A stretch of 64,000 bases of DNA from CAKZQX01 sp034435975. Lineage in GTDB: Bacteria > Chloroflexota > Chloroflexia > Chloroflexales > Chloroflexaceae. The notes below the pieces were generated by a model. The model made no database searches. It had not been told where the DNA came from and saw only the letters and a program-made list of their open reading frames with translations. Every line of letters begins with the position of its first letter. The stretch's first letter is position 1. Location: positions 38,098 to 102,097 of the forward strand of contig DAOTWD010000042.1 of NCBI GenBank assembly GCA_034435975.1. The letters run 5' to 3'. Position numbers and translations under genes: made by a program. Shown one piece after another: positions 1 to 7,926 of the stretch.

Positions 1-50
1 AAGAGTTGGAGCATTGGAGCGGCGCAAGCGGCACGAGACAAGGCGAGGCG

Positions 51-159
51 GTGAGGAGGCGAGGAGGCGAAGCGCGAGATTTTGCACGCGTAGGCGTCTT
101 CCAGGTCGTGGCCAATAGAGAAGTGAGGAGGCGAGGAGGCGAAGCGCGAGATTTTGCAC
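51..159. repeat. 37-bp direct repeat upstream of the ABC ATPase gene
   Basis: Positions 51-87 and 123-159 are identical over 37 bp, a purine-biased word built from GAGGCGAGGAGGCGAAG and ending in ATTTTGCAC. The surrounding 1-275 has no convincing gene; reading frames through it are low-complexity. Similar GAGGAGGCG words recur near 51.5 kb, so this looks like one of the genome's dispersed tandem-word tracts. Confidence 0.8.
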
Positions 160-326
160 CACGAAATAGCGTAGGCGCAGCAGCGGTAGATGGCGAGCCG
201 TAGACATGATGTGGCATCCCGCGGCTGCGCCCCTTAGCGGTTCAACGCGCACCGAGACCAGGCAGCGAGGCGAGGATGCGAGGGGTTGAGATCATGGGTC
301 GGTTAAGTGTGTATGAGGAGAACGGT

Positions 327-1106
327 ATGAGCTATCAACGCAGGGTTGCGCCAGTAGCCGATGAACTTGTGCTAGCACCGCAGCCAATCTATCGCGTCGA
401 AGGAGTGCAACACCGCTATCGCAAGCGCATAGTGCTGGATATTCCGGCACTGGAGGTACAACGGGGCGAGATTCTGGCGCTGGTGGGGCCTTCGGGGGCG
501 GGCAAGAGTACACTGCTACGCCTGCTGAACTTCCTGGAAGCGCCGACTACGGGCTGTATTCACTTCCAGGGCTATAGCGCCAATGGCAATAGCCGGGTGC
601 CACTGGCCCTGCGCCGTCAGGTGACAACGGTGTTTCAGCGCCCGGTGTTGCTCAGTACCACAGTGCTGAACAACGTAGCCTATGGCTTACAGTTGCGGGG
701 AACGGCGCACGCCCGGCGTATTGCTACTGATGCACTGGAACAGATCGGTCTGGCACACTTGATCGACAAGCCGGCGCGTACGCTGTCGAGCGGAGAGATG
801 CAGCGCGTTGCGCTGGCACGGGCGATGGTGATCAAGCCGGAAGTACTCTTACTCGATGAACCAACGGCCAGTCTCGATCCGGCCAACGTACAGCTCATCG
901 AACAGGCGATTACCACGATCCATCGCCAGCGAGTTCCCACAATAGTGCTGGTGACGCACAACATCTTTCAGGCCCGCCGCCTGGCAAAACGGATTGCGCT
1001 GCTCATGGAAGGCCGCATCGTTGAAATCGCTGATACTCAGACGTTCTTTGAGGCACCACAGGATAAACGCACAGCTATGTTCACACGGGGAGAGATGGTG
1101 TATTGA
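327..1106 (+). CDS. ABC transporter ATP-binding protein, tungstate/phosphate type
   Basis: ATPase subunit of an ABC importer; it would sit on the cytoplasmic face and power a permease. The Walker A motif GPSGAGKST is near residues 54-62, the signature is LSSGEMQRVALARA, the Walker B is VLLLDEP and the switch His lies in VTHN. The sequence resembles the TupC/WtpC/PstB group (tungstate, molybdate or phosphate), but the substrate cannot be read from the ATPase alone. The start at 327 is chosen for AGGAG six bases upstream; an in-frame start at 276 would add 17 residues without a good ribosome site. No permease or binding-protein gene follows, and the 326 bp upstream are non-coding repeats, so its partners are upstream of the window or elsewhere. 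About 259 aa, normal for the family. Confidence 0.85.
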   Translation: MSYQRRVAPVADELVLAPQPIYRVEGVQHRYRKRIVLDIPALEVQRGEILALVGPSGAGKSTLLRLLNFLEAPTTGCIHFQGYSANGNSRVPLALRRQVTTVFQRPVLLSTTVLNNVAYGLQLRGTAHARRIATDALEQIGLAHLIDKPARTLSSGEMQRVALARAMVIKPEVLLLDEPTASLDPANVQLIEQAITTIHRQRVPTIVLVTHNIFQARRLAKRIALLMEGRIVEIADTQTFFEAPQDKRTAMFTRGEMVY

Positions 1107-1130
1107 GAAGTTCTGTCAGCCTGTTTTTGC

Positions 1131-1342
1131 AGATTTGAAAACGCATTCATATTACCGCGTATCGAACAGCACGACAACATATACCTCGAAGCCGTTCAGC
1201 AGCTTTACGATCACGGCCTCGCGGTGCTGAAGTACGCCATACCGCGTATATAGAGGCGTTCTTCACCAATAATGACCGCGATGGCACCACGTAGACGTAC
1301 GAGGTTGCTTCAGACGAGCTACCGCGTTATCAGGCAGCCTGA
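1131..1342 (+). pseudogene. possible gene remnant, unidentified
   Basis: Between the ATPase stop and the MarR gene, one frame (1131 to about 1247) reads like a real protein end, including ILPRIEQHDNIYLEAVQQLY, then stops. A second frame continues plausibly (YIEAFFTNNDRDGTT) with one further stop before 1342. This would fit a decayed gene with a frameshift, but no family is recognised and chance is not excluded. The rest of 1107-1403 shows nothing else. Confidence 0.25.
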
Positions 1343-1403
1343 TTAAAATACCAATTGCTGGTACACATGCACCCGACGCTACGCCAGTTTCTATACAACA
1401 TCA

Positions 1404-1913
1404 TTAGCCCCGGCTCAGTTTCGTTGCACCCATCGTATGCGCACACACATTTGCATAGCCAGACTGATCATGAATGCCAGCGAGCAACAGTTGCAGCAAA
1501 TCCTCCAGTTGATAGAGTTGCTCAGCACTAAAATGGTTTAAAACACGGGTCATATCTGCGTGGCGTGCCTGTTCCACACGCGCCAGGCGCTCTTCACCGG
1601 CTGGCGTGAGTGCTACCTGCACCACCCGCCGATCATCCGTGTCACGGATACGTCCGACCAGGCCATCTTCAATTAATCGGTCAACAATACCGGTTAAGGT
1701 ACCAGCCGACTGCCGGGTCAATTCAGCCAGCTCACTCATACGACAGGTTCGCGCATCACGAATGGCAAACAGCGTTATCATCTGGGGGATAGTGAGGGCA
1801 ATATCGGGGCAATTCAGCGTATGAAAGGATCGTTTATGCCCTTCCCATGTAATTTGACGAATAATATCGTCAATCAATGCGATGTGGGCAGCACGTTCGA
1901 CTATCGTCATCAT
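1404..1913 (-). CDS. MarR family transcriptional regulator
   Basis: 169-aa winged helix-turn-helix repressor-type protein. Residues about 40-125 carry the MarR fold: the recognition region MSELAELTRQSAGTLTGIVD and the wing DTDDRRVVQVALTPAGEERL are typical of the family. The N-terminal helix and the C-terminal helices after about 115 would form the dimer interface. GGAGGG lies about 10 bases before the first of two adjacent ATGs. MarR proteins usually repress their own and a neighbouring gene in response to small aromatic or oxidant ligands; here the divergent neighbour is the SH3-NlpC gene 660 bp away, so a target is not obvious. The AT-rich stretch at 1935-1962 directly upstream is a plausible operator/promoter region, by inference. 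Confidence 0.9.
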   Translation of the reverse strand: MMTIVERAAHIALIDDIIRQITWEGHKRSFHTLNCPDIALTIPQMITLFAIRDARTCRMSELAELTRQSAGTLTGIVDRLIEDGLVGRIRDTDDRRVVQVALTPAGEERLARVEQARHADMTRVLNHFSAEQLYQLEDLLQLLLAGIHDQSGYANVCAHTMGATKLSRG

Positions 1914-2579
1914 AGCCCGTCCCTCCGTAATTCCATATATTATATTATCGAGGCTTTAATAATTTGCAGGTAAGAATGTTTTCTGATCTACTTCATCGTA
2001 GCGTATCCGCACCTACTTGTCAATATGGGAGAAATATTGCCGTGCAATGTCGCTCCTTAAACTCGCTGCCTCTGCTTATATCCATGGATACAACGGATAC
2101 ACCCCATGGATACAACGTACAAAGACGCAAAGGACACTGGCTTCGAGCGAGCGTGTCACTCCTGAATTATGAGAAAAATCTCAGCGACACTTCAGATAGG
2201 CTGTTGCTGTTTTCGCTCATTCCCAGGCTTTATTTCTCGTTTAGCAGGTTCGATCCGCCCCATTAGAATGGTCAACGTAGGCTATAACAGGGTATTGACA
2301 ATCAACCTGATATGTATTACTATGCCTTGAGCCTGTAGCAGTAAAAAAAGGGTTATTCTGCTATCAAGAGTATCATCTGGCTATCATGTGGAGCAACGAC
2401 ATTCAGTGCCGATACGAAGCTGATATGTTGTCTGGTGTCTATGTCCAGATGGTTCGTTCCGTGATATACGTTCACTTGCCCAATCACATCAAAGAACCAG
2501 AATCGTGCCCTGGTGCATGGGTTTATCGGTGCCGTTTCCCGACATGACTGCGGGATATAGTAGGAAAATGGAGTGCTCC
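1914..2579. other. intergenic region between divergent genes
   Basis: 666 bp without a supported gene. It holds an AT-rich stretch next to the MarR start, a 14-bp direct repeat (CCATGGATACAACG at 2082-2095 and 2104-2117) and a word AAAGACGCAAAGG at 2119 that recurs in several intergenic regions of the window. Reading frames here do not look like protein. Confidence 0.6.
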
Positions 2580-4250
2580 ATGCTTGAGCAACAACGTAGA
2601 AACTTGCTGTCACCTGTCCGTAATGACCTTGATTTTTTGCAACAGCGTGCAAGCCATCAACACAACCGCTTTCGGCAATCCCACCAGCTATTGAATCGTG
2701 TCTATCGCCCGGTTATTTCCACTACTCGTGCCGCTCTGGATAATATCACTCGGCTCCCATCACGGTATGTTTTGCACATTGTTATTATCCTCGTTGTACC
2801 ACTGGCGCTCCTGTTCAGTCCTATGCTGAGGACGCGCCCGGCTTTCGAGCCCGTGATGCCATCCACGCCCCTTGACAGTACGCTTACCGGTATCGGCCCT
2901 ATTAATATACCTGAGCAACGCGATGCCGGTGGTATGCGTATTGGCGACCCACCTCTGCTCGACGTAGATGCCTTGCCAATGCCGCTTTCCTTGACCTCCC
3001 GCAGTGAGGCGCTCGCACCAGTTATGGTTCCTGCTACCATTTCCGGCGAAGGAGTGAAGTTGCGTGATGGCCCGGGTCTTGAATACGATGATGTTGCCAC
3101 AATAACTGATGGTACCTCCGTTCAGGTTATTGGGCGCCATGGTGATTGGTTTCGGGTACGCGAACATGCAGGGGCAACGGTGTATTGGGTAGCGGGCGAA
3201 TGGCTCTCACTGCCAGAAGCAGCCATCTATACCCTTTTTGAAGTTCCGGAAAGCGAGATTCCTCCGCCACCTCCCCCCAGAGTAGGCACGGTACGCGAGC
3301 ATAACCTCAACTTGCGTGATGGCCCGGGTACCAACTATGTCTCGATGGCCAGACTCGAAGCGGGACAGGAGTTCTCCCTGGTTGAACAGTATCAAGGGTG
3401 GATGCATATTGCGAACAATGACTTCAACGGCTGGGTTAGCACCGAGTTTCTGGAGATTGGCGATGGCATTATGCACCGCGTTCCTACGGCCGAAACAATC
3501 CCCGATCCGAACCCGCCGCTGGTTGGTTTTGTTAATCAAAATCAGGTCAATGCACGCAAAGGTCCTGGTACTGCCTACGAAAAGGTGAGTACTCTGAATG
3601 CAGAAAGCAAAGTTGATCTGTTAGCCCGCCACAAAGACTGGTATCGCGTCCAACTGGCTGATGGTACCCGTGCCTGGGTCTATCAGGAACTGTTGAACGT
3701 GACCCCGATGGCTCATCGCCGGGTACCTATCACGAACGACATTCCGGCTCTACCAGCACCACCACGTTCGGTCATCCATGGTGCCAGTAGTCAGTATAGT
3801 GGCAGCACTGTAGACCAGGGTGGTGGCAATAGCACAGCTTTCTCGCCAGCACCACCGGTTCGTGCCAGCGGTGATGTTGCCGGGTTAGCTGCGCAATTTG
3901 TTGGCTATCGCTATACCTATGGTGGTTCTAGCCCTGGGAGCGGGTTTGATTGCAGCGGCCTGGTTGCGTATGTCTATCGACAGTATGGCATTCATTTGCC
4001 GCATAATGCCGCTGCTCAGTATAGTACGGCCTATGGTGCCATGATCGGCGGTATGCAAAACCTGGCACCAGGCGATCTGATGTTCTTTGCCAATACCGGT
4101 GGTGGCCGTGGTATTACGCATGTTTCAATCTACCTGGGTGGAGGACGTATGGTGCATGCAATGATGCCCGGCCTTGGTGTCCAGGTGTCGAGTATCTGGG
4201 AGAATTACTGGACCAGTCACTACGTCGGTGCCATTCGGCCCTATCGCTAG
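2580..4250 (+). CDS. SH3-domain NlpC/P60 cell-wall hydrolase
   Basis: Membrane-anchored peptidoglycan endopeptidase, 556 aa from the chosen start. One N-terminal membrane segment lies at about residues 63-83. Three bacterial SH3 (SH3b) repeats follow, each with the LRDGPG or ARKGPG turn (about 145-210, 220-285, 290-355). After a Ser/Gly linker comes a C-terminal NlpC/P60 domain (about 432-556) with the catalytic Cys458 in DCSGLV, His514 in THVSIYLG and a third polar residue His526. Family members cut the gamma-D-Glu to diamino acid bond in wall peptides; the SH3 repeats bind the wall. Start 2580 has GGAG six bases upstream; ATG 2568 is an in-frame alternative. The wall-binding part is long compared with minimal family members. 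Confidence 0.93.
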   Translation: MLEQQRRNLLSPVRNDLDFLQQRASHQHNRFRQSHQLLNRVYRPVISTTRAALDNITRLPSRYVLHIVIILVVPLALLFSPMLRTRPAFEPVMPSTPLDSTLTGIGPINIPEQRDAGGMRIGDPPLLDVDALPMPLSLTSRSEALAPVMVPATISGEGVKLRDGPGLEYDDVATITDGTSVQVIGRHGDWFRVREHAGATVYWVAGEWLSLPEAAIYTLFEVPESEIPPPPPPRVGTVREHNLNLRDGPGTNYVSMARLEAGQEFSLVEQYQGWMHIANNDFNGWVSTEFLEIGDGIMHRVPTAETIPDPNPPLVGFVNQNQVNARKGPGTAYEKVSTLNAESKVDLLARHKDWYRVQLADGTRAWVYQELLNVTPMAHRRVPITNDIPALPAPPRSVIHGASSQYSGSTVDQGGGNSTAFSPAPPVRASGDVAGLAAQFVGYRYTYGGSSPGSGFDCSGLVAYVYRQYGIHLPHNAAAQYSTAYGAMIGGMQNLAPGDLMFFANTGGGRGITHVSIYLGGGRMVHAMMPGLGVQVSSIWENYWTSHYVGAIRPYR

Positions 4251-4379
4251 GTCACGGTAAGATTGTCGGTCAGGCAGCCATCTAAAAGCTACGATCTCCT
4301 GGGGAGACACCGTGGTGCAAGCTGGTGCAGTGGTATCAACGCAGGAACGTCAGTACCACCTGGCAAGAAGCGAAAAAGC

Positions 4380-4410
4380 GAGGAGCGAGGAAAGAGAACC
4401 CTCGCTCCTC
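4380..4410. terminator. hairpin after NlpC/P60 gene
   Basis: Perfect 11-bp stem GAGGAGCGAGG / CCTCGCTCCTC (4380-4390 with 4400-4410) and a 9-nt loop. There is no T tract, so the terminator call is tentative. Confidence 0.4.
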
Positions 4411-4477
4411 TCCCCGCTGCACGCGCGCCCCATATCAAAAAACCGACTCGTACAAGCCGTTCTCTCTGCCGTCTTTG

Positions 4478-4506
4478 TTGTCTCCTCTCCCAGAATCGTG
4501 TACAAT
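4478..4506 (+). promoter_or_regulatory. putative sigma-70-type promoter for rmlA
   Basis: TTGTCT at 4478-4483, a 17-bp spacer and TACAAT at 4501-4506. It would give a leader of about 180 nt that now contains the MITE-like insertion. Confidence 0.45.
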
Positions 4507-4529
4507 CTAGCCGGTACTATCACACCATG

Positions 4530-4668
4530 TCAGAAGTTGTCTGAAAAGGGGGGGTGGCCTTGCCCCACACGATCTTCCCTACCCGCCCCACAGCGGAGGG
4601 AGGATAGAAACAGGGTTTTTGGAGGGCTGCGCCCTCCAAACCGCCCTTTTTAGACAGGCTCTCAGAAG
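4530..4668. mobile_element. MITE-like element with 7-bp flanking repeats
   Basis: A non-coding element of about 125 bp (4537-4661) with imperfect terminal inverted repeats: TTGTCTGAAAAGGGG on the left, and the complement of CCCTTTTTAGACAGGCTC on the right. It is flanked by the 7-bp direct repeat TCAGAAG (4530-4536 and 4662-4668), as expected for a target-site duplication. Inside, 4618-4640 forms a perfect 10-bp hairpin with a 3-nt loop (TTTGGAGGGC / GCCCTCCAAA). It lies between the rmlA promoter and ribosome site. No transposase is present, so mobility is inferred from structure only. Confidence 0.55.
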
Positions 4669-4690
4669 ATCCAAACAGAGGAGTGTTTCT

Positions 4691-5758
4691 ATGAAAGGTC
4701 TGGTTTTAAGCGGTGGCAAAGGTACCCGCCTGCGTCCTATCACGTATACCAGTGCCAAACAACTCGTACCTGTCGCCAACAAGCCAGTCCTGTTCCGTGT
4801 GATCGAGGCCATCCGCGATGCCGGTATCACAGAGATTGGGATTGTGATCGGTGATACTGGCGATGAGATCCGTACTGCTGTTGGCAATGGGCGACGTTGG
4901 GGTGTGCAGACGGTTTTTATTGAACAGCCCGAACCTCTGGGACTCGCCCACGCGGTAAAAATTAGCCGCGATTTTCTGGGCGATGACCGCTTTGTGATGT
5001 TCTTGGGAGATAACTGTATTCAGGGTGGCATTAGCCCGCTGATCCAGCAATTCAGTTACAGTGACTATAACGCTCAGATCGTGCTCAAGCAAGTGAACGA
5101 CCCGCGCCAGTTTGGGGTAGCAGAATTGGACGAAGATCGGCGCATTGTACGCCTGGTCGAGAAACCACGTGAACCACGGAGCAACCTGGCGCTGGTTGGC
5201 ATTTATATGTTCGATGCCCATGTATGGGAAGCTGTCGAGTCCATTCGCCCCTCAGCACGCGGAGAACTGGAAATAACCGATGCTATCTCCTGGCTGGTAC
5301 ATAATCACTACCGTGTCTTCCCCTATATTCACGAAGGCTGGTGGATTGATACCGGTAAAAAAGATGACTTGCTTGAAGCGAATCGACTGGTACTGGAAGA
5401 GCTAGAGCCCGCTATTCATGGCTACGTCAGCCGTGACTCGCAGCTCATCGGACGGGTGATCATCGAGTCAGGTGCTGAGGTAATGAACAGTACCATCCGC
5501 GGCCCGGCGATTATTGGCGAACATTCGCGTATTCTCAACTCCTATATTGGCCCGTTTACGTCGATCTATCATCATTGCTTAGTGGAAGAGAGCGAAGTGG
5601 AGCATAGCATTGTCCTCGAACACAGTAGCATTCGTAACCTGCCACACCGTCTGGAAGATAGTTTGATCGGGCGTAATGTCGAGATTATCCGTAGTCCCCT
5701 CCGGCCCAAGGCATATCGCATGATGCTGGGCGACAATAGTTCGGTCGGTGTCCTATAA
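4691..5758 (+). CDS. rmlA: glucose-1-phosphate thymidylyltransferase, long form
   Basis: Sugar nucleotidyltransferase that would couple glucose-1-phosphate to dTTP, the first step to dTDP-sugars for surface polysaccharide. The N-terminal pyrophosphorylase domain (about 1-235) starts with the signature GGKGTRLRP at residues 8-16 and contains FLGDN and EKPREPRSNLALVGIY. The C-terminal part (about 245-355) is a left-handed beta-helix (hexapeptide) domain ending in MMLGDNSSVGVL, as in the long RmlA/StrD-type subfamily; short RmlA lacks it. AGGAG lies seven bases before the ATG at 4691. Paralogues use other sugars or UTP, so the substrate is a family-level inference. No other dTDP-sugar genes adjoin it. 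Confidence 0.88.
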   Translation: MKGLVLSGGKGTRLRPITYTSAKQLVPVANKPVLFRVIEAIRDAGITEIGIVIGDTGDEIRTAVGNGRRWGVQTVFIEQPEPLGLAHAVKISRDFLGDDRFVMFLGDNCIQGGISPLIQQFSYSDYNAQIVLKQVNDPRQFGVAELDEDRRIVRLVEKPREPRSNLALVGIYMFDAHVWEAVESIRPSARGELEITDAISWLVHNHYRVFPYIHEGWWIDTGKKDDLLEANRLVLEELEPAIHGYVSRDSQLIGRVIIESGAEVMNSTIRGPAIIGEHSRILNSYIGPFTSIYHHCLVEESEVEHSIVLEHSSIRNLPHRLEDSLIGRNVEIIRSPLRPKAYRMMLGDNSSVGVL

Positions 5759-5793
5759 ATAAATGTCTCTGGAAGTCGTGTCAGATACGTGTT

Positions 5794-5845
5794 GTGACGG
5801 CTCTCAGGGCTTAAGCACCTGTTACTATCGGGAACTGCCGCCGCA
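5794..5845 (+). other. conserved intergenic motif, copy A
   Basis: Starts about 35 bp after the rmlA stop. It matches a second copy after carB (33426-33476): both have TGTGACGGCTC, then CAGG, AAGCACC, TCGG and ACTGCCGC in the same order and spacing within a few bases. It could be a small structured RNA or a repeat family. Confidence 0.4.
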
Positions 5846-5889
5846 AAGACGAATGAGGGAAGCGAAGTGAGGGGAGAGGAGTGAGGAAA

Positions 5890-5923
5890 GCTCAGAGGAG
5901 CGAAGGTTCTCTCTCCTCTGGGC
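5890..5923. terminator. bidirectional terminator-like hairpin
   Basis: GCTCAGAGGAG (5890-5900) pairs with CTCCTCTGGGC (5913-5923), 11 bp with one wobble, between the converging rmlA and glycosidase genes. Confidence 0.45.
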
Positions 5924-5967
5924 TTTATGGGCTATTTCTGTAAAGATAAAAATGACTGCAACGCTTA

Positions 5968-7926
5968 TCAGCGAGCTACTATGGGAATATAGAGTCGCCA
6001 TACTTCTGGCAACACAATCAACCGCACTGTTACATTCTGTGTGCCACCATTACTATTAATATGCAGTATACCCTCGTGAACACCGGTAGCTAACCCGGTT
6101 GGATTAGCCTGCAACGTCAACCCACTCTGCCAACCCCGCCCCACTGCGGACACAGGTTGCAGCCAGGCGACATTGCTGCTGGCACTCCAGCTAATCTCTC
6201 CAGCACCGAGGTTACGAATCACCAGCGTGGATATACGTGGCGCATCATCGGCAGCCGCCAGCAATGTCAACACCTGGGGCTGCACCTCCAGCACTGGCGG
6301 TAGTCCCTGTCGCAAGTAGACCGGTTCCTCACTAACTGTAAAGCGGGCCATCCCGGACTCGGCGGTGAAGGCGAGGTGCTGCCCTCCCAGCGTGACCAGT
6401 GTGGAGTTATGGCCAGCTTCAAGCGGCAGACTGATCACCTCAGTTCCACCATTCCGCCATAAAACATCAACCAGCACCCTATCTGGGCGTTGAAAGCGGA
6501 AATGATAGCGATCCACCGGGTGATGGTGTTGCTGGGCATCATAGGCGAATGTATGCAATATACCTGGCCCTACATAGGCTGCTCCTGCTAGTTGCCGGGT
6601 GAGATTGGCATAGGCATAATAGGCCTGTTTGGGCCGATAGTTCTCACGCTTTGGATACACAATGCTGGCAGCTTGCCAGAAATCACGACGAGTATCAACA
6701 AATTTATCTGCAAGCTGAAAATAACTCACATGTTGGACACCTGCCGCCAGCGCAATCACATACGTACGCACGAGATAGTTTGCCTGCTCGGCCTCGGTCT
6801 TGCCAATCGTCGTTGCCGCCAAGTGTGGATAAGCGGGTGTCACCAGGCGATAATCAGGTACCACCCGTGGTGTGTCTGATTGTGGCCCCTGGGCCACACC
6901 GCCTGGATAGGGGCTGCAATACGACTCAGCCGGATTACAGGTTGACCAGCCGACCTCACTGATCCAGATAGGGCGCAATCTCCCACCATAAAAGCGGGTG
7001 CGAGACGCCACCCAGTCGCGGCTGGTTGCGATACGGCCCCATAGGGTTACTTGCGATAAAATGCCCGGTTGATCCGGGGCAACATCAGGCAGATAGGGGT
7101 GAATTGCCAGGGCATCAAACGCATACCATGCCTCAGGAACAGCCGCCAGCGCTGCATCGAGAAAGCGCAACCCATCACTATGCCCAATCGTGTTGGCCCA
7201 GTGTCCATCCAGCACATACAGGCCGCCGGTCAGCACAATCGCGGTCGGGTCAGCCGCTTTGACCGCAGCATAGCCCGCCTGAAGCAATGCGCCATACTCA
7301 GCCGGTGTACCCGGCCAGGTTTCCCAGGCGTTGGGTTCGTTCCAGATTTGCCAGACGGCTACGCGGGGCGAACCAGGTGCATCACGGTAGCCGTCACCGT
7401 TATAGCGCTCGACCATGGCATACACATAGTCGGCAAAATCTTGAACATTGGACGGTGGACACCAGTAGTCTTCGGCATAGACACCAGCGGCCGCATAGCG
7501 CTGGGTACGTTCTTCACAGTCCGCCACACGCGCCCAGGCAGGAGTCGTCAGCAGCATGCCAATAATCCCATAACCCGCTTCCGCCAGTTGCCGTAGGCGG
7601 CGATCAAAATAGCGCCAGTCCCAGCGATTCTTACCGCGCCGCTCCAGATTGCCCCAGCTTAACTCTTCGCGTGCCCACTCAACCCCGGCTGCCCGCCCCA
7701 GCGCGATCAGTGTGGCAATACCATCATCACCATCGTTGCTGATGCGCTCCAGCCCGGTGATGTAGGTATTCATCCCAAAAAAGCTGATCTGATCAGGCTG
7801 GGCTGACAGCAGTGACGCAGAAAATGACGCCGGCACAGACAACGACGGTACGGTCGGCGCAGTAATGAGCACCAGCACCAGCACTGTTGTGTAGAAGCGG
7901 ATGATCCACTGCATACCTCGTGTCAT
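5968..7926 (-). CDS. secreted clan GH-A glycoside hydrolase with BACON-like domain
   Basis: 652-aa exported glycosidase. A signal/anchor hydrophobic segment occupies about residues 7-26. A (beta/alpha)8 domain follows, with the acid/base Glu197 in QIWNEPN and the probable nucleophile Glu324 in WISEVGW, the pattern of GH5/GH39-type retaining enzymes; family and substrate are not decided. Residues about 560-640 look like a BACON/Ig-like domain (SSNVAWLQ, GVHEGILHINSNGG). The protein ends in LYIPIVAR, the C-terminal motif shared by five secreted proteins here. Start ATG 7926 overlaps the polX stop as ATGA, suggesting coupled translation; ATG 7914 gives a tidier signal peptide and is the alternative. 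Confidence 0.85.
   Translation of the reverse strand: MTRGMQWIIRFYTTVLVLVLITAPTVPSLSVPASFSASLLSAQPDQISFFGMNTYITGLERISNDGDDGIATLIALGRAAGVEWAREELSWGNLERRGKNRWDWRYFDRRLRQLAEAGYGIIGMLLTTPAWARVADCEERTQRYAAAGVYAEDYWCPPSNVQDFADYVYAMVERYNGDGYRDAPGSPRVAVWQIWNEPNAWETWPGTPAEYGALLQAGYAAVKAADPTAIVLTGGLYVLDGHWANTIGHSDGLRFLDAALAAVPEAWYAFDALAIHPYLPDVAPDQPGILSQVTLWGRIATSRDWVASRTRFYGGRLRPIWISEVGWSTCNPAESYCSPYPGGVAQGPQSDTPRVVPDYRLVTPAYPHLAATTIGKTEAEQANYLVRTYVIALAAGVQHVSYFQLADKFVDTRRDFWQAASIVYPKRENYRPKQAYYAYANLTRQLAGAAYVGPGILHTFAYDAQQHHHPVDRYHFRFQRPDRVLVDVLWRNGGTEVISLPLEAGHNSTLVTLGGQHLAFTAESGMARFTVSEEPVYLRQGLPPVLEVQPQVLTLLAAADDAPRISTLVIRNLGAGEISWSASSNVAWLQPVSAVGRGWQSGLTLQANPTGLATGVHEGILHINSNGGTQNVTVRLIVLPEVWRLYIPIVAR

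Noticed and set aside
2200..2270. tRNA-like string AGCAGGTTCGATCCGCC
   Set aside because: Only a T-loop-like match; no acceptor, D or anticodon stems.
2353..2652. Minus-strand frame of 99 codons in the MarR-NlpC gap
   Set aside because: Overlaps the start of the NlpC gene, no ribosome site, and composition is not protein-like.
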